Assembly: GCA_036345935.2 (NCBI GenBank)
Contig: JADWOT020000404.1
Span: forward strand, 1 to 64,000
Direction: 5' to 3'
Origin: Taenia hydatigena
Lineage: Eukaryota > Platyhelminthes > Cestoda > Cyclophyllidea > Taeniidae
Length of the DNA: 64,000 bases
In this document: one piece after another, positions 38,228 to 48,325 of the stretch
How the letters are laid out: every line of letters starts with the position of its first letter
Numbering within the stretch: the stretch's first letter is position 1
The notes under the pieces: model-generated
Told to the model about the DNA's origin: nothing
Database searches by the model: none
The model's input: only the letters and a program-made list of their open reading frames with translations
Position numbers and translations under genes: made by a program

Positions 38228-38300
38228 CGGCTCGAGCGGGACTCGAACCCACAGCCTTCTGATCCGTAGTCAGACGCCCTATCCATTAGGCCACGGAACC
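38228..38300 (-). tRNA. tRNA-Arg(ACG), imperfect, element copy 1
   Basis: A full-length 73-nt cloverleaf on the minus strand. The A box reads TGGCCTAATGG, the anticodon loop CTACGGA gives ACG, and the T arm holds a perfect GGTTCGAGTCC B box. The anticodon stem TCTGA/TCAGA is perfect. The acceptor stem has one C-C mismatch (position 6) and G-U pairs. It may be a tRNA gene or a tRNA-derived retroposon head. The same downstream body follows the tRNA copies at 51,879 and 55,737, which favours the latter. No T4 terminator directly follows. Confidence 0.6.
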
Positions 38301-38835
38301 GACGCCTACATTAATATATTTAATTTACATATTTGTAGATACCCTCACTAGTAGTTCTTTCACATCAATACTCATTGCCTAGACACGTCAGTACTTTTTG
38401 ACAAAGACACATCAACTGTTTGCTCCTCCTTCTTTCTGTGACTTTTACAATACATCATGGAATCGAGGTTTGTGATTGGTGGATAACTGTGACATGACTA
38501 AGCTGTCCAACGGATAGCAGCGTCGCGGTTCAAACATTTGACCTTCTCAAAGGGGTGGTATTGGACACAACTCAGCTGGGCCCTACTTAACTTCTGACCA
38601 AGGACAGATTTTTGGTTGCGGTTACGACAAAATTATGTCAAAGCTCCCTTTTCAGCATCATAAGTACAGCTCTCCCTTTATTAAATGGCGCAGTTGAAAG
38701 TATTTTAATTTCAGGAGTAAGTCTGTAGCATTGGCAGGTTAAGGACAAATCGCTTTCAATGGCAAGATTCTTAGCACTGAAGGAACGGTAATGATTTTAT
38801 TTGATTTATCAGAGGATATTGGCATCTTGAAGAGA

Positions 38836-40860
38836 GCTGAACTGCACTCCTGCAAGGCTATTTTGCTTAGTTTGCTTATTTGATAAAGGACCAAAAATGA
38901 GTGCATTGCTTTCTTGCATAGACTTTTTATCCATAGATAGGGTTGCGGCCCCAAAAGAGTGAAAACGAGAATAGAGACCATTAGGAGATGGCAGTGATAT
39001 GGAGTTCATCTGCACTCGCTTCTCATAGCCACAGCAGGTGACATTTTTGATAAATTTGGAGCAGAGCGACTACAAATCCTAATTTCTTAATTAGGATTTC
39101 AAAACATTGTCTAGCCAGCCATCTGCTGCTAGCCATTTCTTTAAATCATGTTTTCTCTTCCCAATTTTTATATATACTGATCTTTCCACCTGAGTACTCA
39201 ACGGAGTGGTCTAGGAGCAGATGTCATCATAATGGCGCATCAGGTCAATCAAGACTGCAGCACTTTACGTGTCGAAGGTTTTATCGATCAAGTGGGTGGA
39301 GTTGGGCAGTCTCTGAAGCCTTGTGTCACACCGCACCTCCTCGAGAATGAGCATTGCTCTTCATGAGATCATGCCTTTTAGCAAAGAAGATTTTAAATAA
39401 TGTGGCACGAAACTTACTTTCACTCATTTTTCGGACTCTGCAGGCGTGGTGGCCCTGTAGTTTATGGATTTGAGGACACAGTACTATAAGGTCAGTCGCG
39501 TCTGTGTCTTTGCAAACATTCAGTGCGCCAATATTTGGGGTCGGTGCGTGAGTTACTAACATCCACTTGCAATGCGCAACCTCAAAAGCCCCTTCCCGGC
39601 CAGCCTTGTCCGATTACTTGATAAAATCATGCGCGTAGACAGGCGGTCGCGGGCGGAGGCACCCTTAATCACTATTCTGTTTTGTTCTTGCAAAGTACAC
39701 ACAGTCCTAAGTAAATTTGATTATGGCAATTTTGTTTAAGGCGATTGGCTGAAGACTTTATCATTGAAATTTTACAGTGTTGTACCGCTTCGATAATCGC
39801 TTGCCCGATGTTCGAGGCTTATGATGCAAGTTATTGGCCCGTATCCACGCATGGGTAACTTTCCAGAGGCATTCGAATGACGTCCACGTGTGACTGCTGC
39901 AATGAGTGGAACTTATCTGTTAGGTCACTTAATTTGTAGGCGAAGCTTAAAATGCCCAACGACTTCATGCTCTACTTGCCTCTGCAGCTTCTCACCTACG
40001 CAGCTTATGCCATATAAGGTTGTATTATTTTTGGATTCTTTGTGCGTTTCAATGGTCATCTGTCAGTTAATGGTATTGAGTTCAGTTCCATTGCCTAGGA
40101 CAAGTGCTTGGGCTTATCCTTGCATGTTTACGATATGACAGTAGATTGCGGACTGGCAGCGATAGTAAATCTTAACTATTCTGTCACTATAGTTGTCGTG
40201 GAGCCGCATCGTTAGCAGGAGTTTGACCTTTTGCTTTTAGGCTCGTATTTCCTCCACTGGTCATGGAAACGCGTGATGGCTAGCACATTGTTCCATCCCA
40301 TACGGGATTTTGCTTAAACCATGGAAGATGAGGGGGCTGAGAACGCAGAGCTCCTGCCAAGGAGAGCACGGAGGATGGTACTGAACAAGGCGGAGGCGAC
40401 TATGTAGTGCGTCAGTGGTTTGTTGGATGGAGGATTTCAGTGGTGGGGCCATCTATTTGCCTCGACGTTGAACCTTAATGGAGTGGGTCGTTGGTATGTT
40501 AACCACATGCTTGTGTATTCCACCCGAGTGTGATGTCCCTTTTCGTCTCTGGAGAGGAGAAAATTTGAGGATGCTGCAACACATATGTATAAATTGGTGA
40601 TGGAGGTGTTTTATTGCACAACCGCAGCCCACTTTTACGATCAAATGACGACTGCAGCATGTTTTACCTCAGCAGCTGTAGGCGTTTTAATTTTGTTGAG
40701 TTGCAGTTTATTGACGGATGTGAAGTGCACTTGAAAGTACCGTCTTCATTTGGCACTCCAATCCTGCTGCTAAATATAGCGTGGATTATCAAAAAGTGCG
40801 ATGCTGCTACTTAGCCTTGAAAATAGCTTTGAAAGGTGGTGAACGCCTATCTCATAGGTT
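38836..40860 (-). repeat. Block B, inverted partial copy of A
   Basis: Positions 38,836-40,552 are the near-identical inverted arm of 32,388-34,104. From 40,553 to about 40,860 similarity to A continues but with many differences and an extra stretch near 40,612. The inner end joins block E at 38,835 exactly where homology to A stops. The frames here (39,326 minus, 39,890 plus, 40,261 minus) mirror those in A. Confidence 0.8.
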
Positions 40861-41684
40861 GTCGGAGACACCTATATTTGCGCACAGCCATCTAATCCAA
40901 GGCTTTTAGTGATCCCCACTTGCTTCTTACGCACTACATAACCACTAGACAATACTCCTCATCACACCCCATCTCTTACACTGCTTTCCTACATCTTGTC
41001 TGACTCTCTCTTCTTATTGCTGCTTTTTCATCACTTTCCCTTCTTTTCCTCACTCATTGCTTTCGAAACATTCTTACATACTCACACAAATTTGTGCATG
41101 CTCTGCTCACCGCCTTTTCAGCAGGCAAGTCAGTTCACCGCACCTGCAAGCTGCTGCACCTCTGAACTTTGATATCTTATCATCGTGCTTTTCTGGGCTG
41201 TAATCTTTACTGCTTTATCACAGAACCGTCAAAAATAGATGGATGTATGCACATAACCGACTTGCCCATGCGCGTGACTAAGCGCTTATGCATGTGGACT
41301 TGTGCGTGTGTGTTGAGTGCCATTCATCTTAAAACGTGCTCTAGCCCCACTCTGGCGACCGCTGTAGTGCATTCACTTACATATGTGATCAGGTGTAGCA
41401 AAATGCAAGACACGAAACAGCCAAAACAGGCAACAAAAGATCGACAAATAAAAATGCATTAGTGGTACGAAAAGGGAAGGCTTTAGAAATCTGTCTTGCC
41501 GTTAAATTTTATTTGCTACAATTTATTCAGAAGAAAGGCTGCTTGTGAGCTTCCAATGCACATAAACAGATGAAGACAAGAGGACTGGGAGAATAATACA
41601 AATTTTAATAAGTTTCCAAGCTCTATCAATGGACACAAATGACGTGAAAGAGAGGGGATCCGAGGAGTAGGAATAGAGTGCAAC

Positions 41685-41690
41685 TTTATT
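41685..41690 (-). promoter_or_regulatory. AATAAA polyadenylation signal in F
   Basis: It lies on the minus strand, 66 nt past the stop of the terminal frame at 41,756-41,926. The same hexamer is at the equivalent place in F' (46,174-46,179), although the surrounding sequence has diverged. Confidence 0.45.
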
Positions 41691-41713
41691 GATTAGAAGA
41701 TTCAATTCACCCA

Positions 41714-42009
41714 CTTCGAAGAAATTCGAGTGAGTCTGTGCCATCTCTTCCATCGCTATTTCGTACGCTTTTGAGGACCCTGTGTCCTTATAACATCCAC
41801 CTTGACCTCATCATTTAAGGGGCGCCTAAGTGGTGAGCCTTTTCCAAGACGTAAAATATTTCCCCATGACTGTTTTAGCCTTGCTGACAGACTAGACACT
41901 AGCTCAGTGTTTCCAGCTGGAGAAGCCTGTTAGGGGGACCGTATCTTTCGTAGATCCAAAGAATTGCGCAGATGGATGAAAGCTGGCTGGATGAGTTGGC
42001 AATTACTGA
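41714..42009. repeat. 296-bp stretch identical between F and F'
   Basis: It is identical base for base to 46,203-46,498 by direct reading. On both sides differences return at once at roughly one in eight to ten bases. It spans the whole terminal frame plus non-coding flanks, so recent gene conversion explains it better than selection on protein. Confidence 0.8.
41756..41926 (-). CDS. Possible terminal coding exon of unknown gene, copy F
   Basis: After an acceptor-like CCCCCTAACAG the frame reads ASPAGNTELVSSLSARLKQ, continues through SWGNILRLGKGSPLRRPLND, and ends TQGPQKRTK before TAG. The 56 residues are basic and hydrophilic with no membrane segment, like a C-terminal tail. Start phase is 0. 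AATAAA follows 66 nt past the stop. The other two frames on this strand close within nine codons. It is too short for a family call. The identical copy in F' could be the expressed one. Confidence 0.35.
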   Translation of the reverse strand, partial: ASPAGNTELVSSLSARLKQSWGNILRLGKGSPLRRPLNDEVKVDVIRTQGPQKRTK

Positions 42010-42338
42010 TTGTTCTGAACGTTCTAAATACTGGACGCAACTAGGTCTATCATGCAGCTAATACCAACCAGAGCAAACTTTGAGCACGAGTAAATCGAAA
42101 GCATTACAGAAAATCCAAAAAGATCCACTAGATAAGTTGGCTAGAGGGATCACCGCTTTACCAAGTAGAGGGAAAACGAACAGCTGGGTTGACGTTTGAC
42201 ACTACAATTAGTGTTTAATGAACAAGTAATAGACAACAAGGCATATGGATTGAAGAAGTATGGATGGACGGGTGATGGCAATACGGAACCGATAATGGAG
42301 AATTAGTCTGACAAAGGGCAGCAATCTGTACCTGCAAC

Positions 42339-42461
42339 TCAGTCATCCTTCCATTCAGCCCTGAGACGAACACTGCTTTGCGATCCTCCAGCGATGGATA
42401 TCCTTCTGCGTGTCAGCTGCAGCTGGCGTTGGGTTTTGTTGATGCGATGCAGAAAATACAC
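42339..42461 (-). CDS. Possible upstream exon, copy F (altered)
   Basis: It follows an acceptor-like CAAGCAG and reads VYFLHRINKTQRQLQL, then a basic RRRISIAGGSQSSVR, ending AEWKDD before TGA. The RRRIS is a protein-kinase-A-type site. The F' copy matches closely but has 76 extra bp near the end with GT and AG borders inside. If those are an intron, both copies end in AEWKDD. A different frame across the same bases is also open and the substitution pattern does not settle which is used. Confidence 0.25.
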   Translation of the reverse strand: MYFLHRINKTQRQLQLTRRRISIAGGSQSSVRLRAEWKDD

Positions 42462-42546
42462 CTGCTTGAACGGCAAACACTACCAATCAAGCCTTCTTTG
42501 GTCATCCGCTGCTCTCATATTTTTGATTGGAATCTTCGCCCGCATA

Positions 42547-43015
42547 TGTTGTGGACGTGCGTTCAGATCCGTTTGTCTTCAAGCACCGCCAGAATTATAA
42601 GTCTTGCATAGGTTGGAAGTTATTAAATGAGGGAGAATTGGACGGACAAATCGATCGATAGACGGATATTTGGGCAGAACGGATAATTCGGTCCTGAATT
42701 TTTCGTCAACGAGAGAGTCGTTAGTCTCACTTAGTATTCTGTGGAATTAGAGTCAGTTTCAGACACGTTTACCTCAGTAGAACGAAACTTATAATTTAAG
42801 ACTACAGTTAGCTGCTGACTCTAATTCCACAGAATACTAAGTGAGACTAACGACTCTCTCGTTGACGAAAAATTCAGGACCGAATTTTCCGTTCTGCCCA
42901 AATATCCGTCTATCGATCAATTTGTCCGTCCAATTCTCCCTCATTTAACAACTTCTAACTTATGCAAGACTGGCGGTGCTTGAAGACAAACAGATCTGAA
43001 CGTAAGTCCACAACA
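42547..43015. repeat. Large palindrome, about 200-bp arms
   Basis: Arms 42,547-42,755 and 42,816-43,015 are nearly perfect inverted copies around a 60-nt loop. There is an 8-9-nt gap where the right arm lacks AATTATAA. The left arm belongs to block F, and F' has no such second arm. The right arm keeps CGTAAGT where the left arm has CGCACGT, so the left arm changed after the inversion or the source was another copy. Confidence 0.85.
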
Positions 43016-45315
43016 GGGAGTTCATTTAACTCAAAAAACGGTACATAATAGTATCACCGGTAAAACATTAAGGCAAGGTATTTGCGAAAGAAAATTGTTG
43101 TACAGAACGTCGCTACAGTAACGCGTGCCCCGTTGAATTGGCAGAGAACCCCTTGACTACCTTCTTTTTCAGTTTGATGATAAAATAAGGAAGGTGCCGA
43201 CAGAAAGGTAGGCTTAGGTGACTTAACAGCGAGGATAGTTGAAGATGGCACTTAGTGACAGAGCATAAATTGATAGCGGGAAGAACGAGTTAATCGTATT
43301 TTGTTGGCTGGACGTCATTTACAGCTGACAAGATACGCCCTCAGTGGCGTTCTTACCTACAGTGGTCTGCCATACAACACACTTCATCCTGATTTAAGTC
43401 GTCTCAGCAGACTTTTTCGATATGCATTTATGACAGAATACATTGCGGCAAAGGAAGACTTAGTTGAAGTCTATCGAAGGTAAATAAAATTATGATACCT
43501 GACCACTAAGAGAATCCACGGAGACTGCGTATATTATGTTAAATTAAAGCATGTTCTGCAGTCTTGCCTAGTTGATAAAATATCAACACTGATCTTTTAA
43601 AAGAAGCCCTTCTGAACCGACTTCTCTCAGCGCTTTTGTGAAATGTTACTATGACTAGCGGAGAAAAAATGAGTAAATGATCAAATGCTGCAAAGAACTG
43701 GTCACTGTTAAAAGTGAAAGAAGAACCTACATTCAAAGCATTTTTGCCTATTTATCCAAAAATAAGGCGTTTGCATGGCGCTTTCCTGTTTCTGCAGACA
43801 GGCAGGTACATCTGGAGAAGTCTTAATCACAGGTGGGTTTTACACATTCTACATTGCAGTTTTGTAAATCCAATCATACTTCTATGAGCTTTCACAGCTT
43901 TATAGAGGGCAAAAAGCTTTCCACCGTTGCCTTAGGTAAACAAAGTGGAATGTTTCATCTGATTGGCTGCCGGTTTCGATTGCGGTCACTTAAGTGGCTA
44001 CATTGCCATTGCCAAATGGAATTGCCTTGGAGCCATGCTAACAATCCCACTGCCTTTATGCTTGCCAATTGCAGAATGCTGCGTCCACACTGCAAGTTCT
44101 TATTGTTAATGAGGAAAATTTGAGAGGACCAAAATCATAGATTTAAAAAATCACGTTATAATGTCCTGTACAATGGAAGCTAATTAAAACATTCGTAAAG
44201 TGCAGAATGCGGATTGGATATTTACCCATAAAAGTAAAAATTGTAGTTATTTTGGCAGTTGCGCTGCAATGGCGATGTGATCTGTACTATTAGAAGCTAC
44301 CGAGTACAGTTTGTCTACGATATACAGATTATTCCACTTCGTTGTCGGACATTTTTAATGGATCCGATTCTTAAAGTCGGACGACATACCTGTGCATTTA
44401 ATGTAGCCAAATCGCAAAAGGTCTGCAAATGCACCTGATGTTTAGAAGAGCCTGCGCGATTTCGAATAGAACTCGTTGTCATCGTTTGTTGAGGCTTGTA
44501 AGGCAAATACACTGGTATCGACGCGGTACTCCTTACCCATCTTCTTAATTCATTTAAAACCTAACGCGTTACGGGACTAAAGTGGAAGCCAGCTTTATGT
44601 CAAGCCTTCCCGCATGCCTTGCGATTATATGGGCTGAGCAGTTTGAAGCTGGTGCCATCGATTTAATCAAAGCCCATAACATTTAAGAGGTCTTAATTTT
44701 TGCTACAACTCGAATGGATTTATTTGGTTCTTAACCAAGATTTCAAAAAACTTGGTTTGATTAAAAATACCATAAGTAGCATGAAATCGGAGCCCCATAC
44801 TTTCATTTGATAAAAACTTCGTCGGTAAATATTTCTTGTCAGTAAATTTTGCCCCCTTTCTCACCATCTTTGTGCTGCTGCCCATGGAATTCCGCACCAA
44901 CCCGCCAAGCACTTCAATCGTTGTCCAATTTGTAGGGCACCCCTTCGACGTAGTTTTCTGCATTCGCACCATCTTTGGTCTCTACACCATCACTGCCAAC
45001 ATCACTGGTTATTTCTGGGTACAATAAATATCTCCAGATTACATCCCTTGCACAGAGTTAATGACATCTGCCCACTTACGGCCGATGTGGCTACATGTGC
45101 ACGTCTCTTCCTGCTCTTTTCCCACTTGATAAGCTATGCTGTTCCGGGCCGAGAGGTAATGTAATGCGAGGAATCACTCACCTCACCCATTTATCTCCGC
45201 ATACGCATCTGCACCAGCAACGCGCACGTTTACCTGGTGGAAACGACACCTACACCCACTTTCCTTTGTCCCTTCTGCCTCGGTATTCCTTAACGGACCA
45301 ACCCTCAAAGTAGTG
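43016..45315. other. Spacer between F and F', nothing recognised
   Basis: A+T-rich with open frames under 100 codons. The last 220 bp (from about 45,095) are pyrimidine-rich and faintly resemble the distal part of the composite tRNA element (GATAAGCTATGCTGTTCC against GATCAGGTGCTATGCTTTGC), possibly an eroded copy. Confidence 0.4.
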
Positions 45316-46173
45316 TAATACAAGACGCCTGCATTTGCGTACGGCCACCTAATCCGAGGCTTTGGGTGGCTCCCACTTGCCTCTCACACACTACATGACC
45401 GCCAGTCAATGCTTCCATCGCACCCCGTCCCTTACACTGCTTTTCTACATCTTGTCTGATTCTCTCTCTTCCGCCCCTTTCCTTTCTTCTTATGTCCCCT
45501 CATCGCTTTTGAGTCGCTCTTACATAATCCCATTAATTTGTGCATACTCTACTGACCACCTCAGCAGGCAAGTCAGCCCACTCCACACTTCTGGCTGACC
45601 TCTTCATTACCACTGCCTCGTCGAATCTCCACCTACAAGCCACTGCATCTCAAAAATCTGATATCATATCGTCGTACTTCTCTGGACTGTAATCTTCACT
45701 ACTTTGCCACAAAACCGTCAAAAATAGATGGATGTATGCGCATCACTGACTTATGCATGCGCGTGAGGAAGCGCTTATGCATGTGCACTTGTGCGCGTGT
45801 GCTGTGTCAAACATCTTAAAAGGTGCTCTAGTCCCATTTTGGCGACTGCCGTAGTCTATTCACTTACAGATGTGGCCAGGTGTTGTGGAAAACAAGACAC
45901 GAATCGTCCAAAACAGGCAACGAAAGATCGACAAAGGCAAACGCACTAGTGGTAAGAAAAGAAAAGGCTCTGGAAATCTGTCTTTCCGTTAAAATTCATT
46001 TGCTATAGTTTATTCGGAAGAAAGGCTGCTTATGAGCTTCCAATGCACAAAAAACAGATGGAGACAAAAGGATTGAGGTGATAATACAAATTTTCAATAA
46101 GTTTCCCTTCGCTATCAATTGACACAAATAAAGTGAAGGTGAGGGGAACCGAGAAGTAGGAATAGAGCGCAAC

Positions 46174-46179
46174 TTTATT
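46174..46179 (-). promoter_or_regulatory. AATAAA polyadenylation signal in F'
   Basis: Minus-strand AATAAA 66 nt past the stop of the terminal frame at 46,245-46,415, conserved with F. Confidence 0.45.
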
Positions 46180-46244
46180 GATCAGAAGATTCGATTCGTC
46201 CGCTTCGAAGAAATTCGAGTGAGTCTGTGCCATCTCTTCCATCG

Positions 46245-46415
46245 CTATTTCGTACGCTTTTGAGGACCCTGTGTCCTTATAACATCCACCTTGACCTCAT
46301 CATTTAAGGGGCGCCTAAGTGGTGAGCCTTTTCCAAGACGTAAAATATTTCCCCATGACTGTTTTAGCCTTGCTGACAGACTAGACACTAGCTCAGTGTT
46401 TCCAGCTGGAGAAGC
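46245..46415 (-). CDS. Possible terminal coding exon of unknown gene, copy F'
   Basis: Identical in sequence to the frame at 41,756-41,926: phase-0 acceptor CTAACAG, 56 residues, stop TAG, AATAAA 66 nt on. A phase-0 donor candidate upstream (CTGAGTTGCAG|GTGCAG, exon end at 46,786) would join it to a coiled-coil-like frame. That frame reads AELNGRMTELQVQIAALCQT, with L, M, L, I and L at 4-3-4-3 spacing. The joined tail would be a coiled coil followed by a basic C-terminus. This is inference, and the family is unknown. Confidence 0.35.
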   Translation of the reverse strand, partial: ASPAGNTELVSSLSARLKQSWGNILRLGKGSPLRRPLNDEVKVDVIRTQGPQKRTK

Positions 46416-46792
46416 CTGTTAGGGGGACCGTATCTTTCGTAGATCCAAAGAATTGCGCAGATGGATGAAAGCTGGCTGGATGAGTTGGCAATTACTGAAC
46501 GTTCTAAATACTAGACGCAGCTGGGTCTATCATGCGACTAATACCAACTAGAGCAAACTTAGAGTACGAGTAAATCAAAAGTATTACAGAAAAACTAAAA
46601 TAGACCTGCTTCACCAAGTAGAGGGAAAACGAACAGCTGGGTTGACGTTTGACACTACAATTAGTGTTTAATGAACAAGTAATAGACAAAAAGGCATGTC
46701 GATTGAAAAAGCATGGATTGACGGGTGATTGCAATACGGAACCAATGGATAGAGAAATGGTCTGACAAAGGGCGGCAATCTGCACCTGCAAC

Positions 46793-46985
46793 TCAGTCAT
46801 CCTTCCATTCAGCTCTGCGGCGTGTATGGGATGGGGTATCTCCAGCTGCTCCGGAGAGCGCATTTTTCTCACAACCTGTCGCCTACTCCACGAACACTAC
46901 TTTGCGATCCTCCAGCGATGGATATCCTTCTGCGTCTCAGCTGCAACTGTCGTTGGGTTTTGTTGATGTGGTGCAGAAAAAACAC
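46793..46985 (-). CDS. Possible upstream exon(s) with 58-nt intron, copy F'
   Basis: It starts after an acceptor-like CCAAACAG with VFFLHHINKTQRQLQL, then the basic RRRRISIAGGSQSSVRGVGD. A donor GTGAGA (from 46,872) and an acceptor GCCGCAG (to 46,815) bound a 58-nt candidate intron. Removing it restores the AEWKDD end found in F, with TGA at 46,793. A second splice choice leads instead into the coiled-coil frame that ends at 46,786. Either way this reads as the 3' part of a larger protein with a kinase-type RRRRIS site. No domain is recognised. Confidence 0.28.
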
Positions 46986-47344
46986 CTGTTTGGACGGCAA
47001 ACATTACCATTCAAGTCTTCTTTGGTCATCCGCAGCTCTCATATTCAATTGGAATCTTCGCCCGCATATGCTGTGGACTTACGTTCAGATCCGTTTATCT
47101 TCAAGCATCGCCAGAATTATAATTTTGAATAATTTAAAAGTTATTAAATGAGGGGGAATTGGACGGATGAATTGATTGATAGACGGGTGTTTGGACAGAA
47201 CGGATAATTCGGTCTTAATTATTATGTCAACGAAAGAGTCATTAATCTCGCATAGTAGTTTATAGAATTCGAGTTAGTTTCAGACAGATTTGTCTTAGTG
47301 GAATGAAACGTATAATTTGAGACTACATTTAGCTACTTAGAAAA

Positions 47345-48252
47345 ATTCGCTTGCGTCAAATAGATTTTGCCTTTGAACAGACCTCTTAAAAGTTGTATAG
47401 GCAGCATATCCAACAGCATTGCTGACTCTGAGGAGGATTTCGATAAGGCAGCGGGGCATGCTTTCACTTATGTATGCATTCCTATGCACATTAATGCATG
47501 TTCACCTAAGGTGCATCTTAAACTTACGGTCTGTCAACCTCGGTGCACGTATTCCAGGCGTGCAAAGCATGGAATAATATTTCTAAATGGTGCTCAGCTC
47601 AACTTTTATGTGTAGGCACCCATTATGGCCAAGCAAAAGGCGACGAAGCTTACAGCGAATGCAATGAGTAGGAAGGGGGACCTCCTAGATCAACCCTCCA
47701 CCAGACATGTGATTACAACGCAGAGCAGTAGTCATCGTGTGGATAGCCAAAACTTTGAGCAACACAGGCTTCCCGTTAAAATCCTCGGCGCTTAAGTTGA
47801 TTCCTCGTTATGCGTCCCAAGTGATGAGCTCTTAGTTAAACCTAGTTCTTTATCTGTATAGAGTGAGGAAACGCTTATCAAAGAAGACGCCCTAATGTAC
47901 CGACCTTTCAAGGGACTTTATTTTGGTATATTTAAAACTATGCCCATCAGCATTTGGCAGTAAGCAAAAACTATATGAAATGGAGTATGAGCAAATCTGT
48001 AAGCTGTTGCTCTAAGGAACTCAAATGATGGAAGTCTAATTGCGTGAGATCATGTGACAGAGCTTCTGATAGAACTCGGTGAGTACTTAGTGGGGCACCC
48101 TGTACCGTTCCTAAATTTTACATGTGGGTGAAGCGCAGAAGAGCAACAGTCGCGTATTTGAGCGCTCTCAGGTCAGTGCAGGCATGATTTATGGAAATCT
48201 GCGCTGTGCTCCAAAATAGTTAGTTATATTTTTTCCCAAGAACAAACGGATT
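47345..48252. other. Unique sequence, nothing recognised
   Basis: Frames are short. An 82-codon frame at 47,367-47,615 has no splice context. No repeat was found. Confidence 0.4.
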
Positions 48253-48325
48253 CATCCTGAGCGGGACTCGAACCCGCAATCTTCGGCTCCGGAAACCGAC
48301 GCCTTATCCATTAGGCCACCAGGAT
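48253..48325 (-). tRNA. tRNA-Arg(CCG)
   Basis: A 73-nt cloverleaf. The acceptor ATCCTGG pairs with TCAGGAT (one G-U). The D arm is GCCTAATGGATAAGGC, the anticodon stem TCGGT/GCCGA, the loop TTCCGGA giving CCG, the T arm GCGGG-TTCGAGT-CCCGC, and the discriminator is G. A and B boxes are consensus-like. There is no intron and no encoded CCA, as in nuclear genes. Unlike the other Arg tRNAs here it is not followed by the composite-element body, so it looks like an ordinary tRNA gene. The nearest T4 downstream is about 45 nt away. Confidence 0.9.

Larger units (their letters stand above)
36262..38835 (+). repeat. Block E
   Basis: Block E is a direct copy of E' (about 53,693-56,262) at roughly 90% identity by eye. 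It contains the composite tRNA element (reading leftward from 38,300). A conserved GTAAGT sits near 36,629 in E and near 54,060 in E', following frames whose ends are alike in both copies (for example RKWLLWRIC against RKRLLWCIC). These could be old exon traces. The first about 70 bp overlap the end of block A, which is also found in D. Confidence 0.75.
40862..42815 (+). repeat. Block F
   Basis: Block F is a direct duplicate of F' (about 45,316-47,340), mostly 85-90% alike by eye, with a 296-bp identical stretch. Homology to F' ends close to the centre of the palindrome at 42,547-43,015. It carries the 3' part of a possible minus-strand gene. Relative to F' it has lost 76 bp near 42,357 and has 7 bp there instead. 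It also carries a 9-bp insertion at 42,010. Confidence 0.8.
45316..47340 (+). repeat. Block F', direct duplicate of F
   Basis: The offset from F is 4,489 bp across the identical stretch. F' keeps the 76 bp missing from F and lacks the palindromic second arm. It is therefore the more complete copy of the possible minus-strand gene end. Confidence 0.8.
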
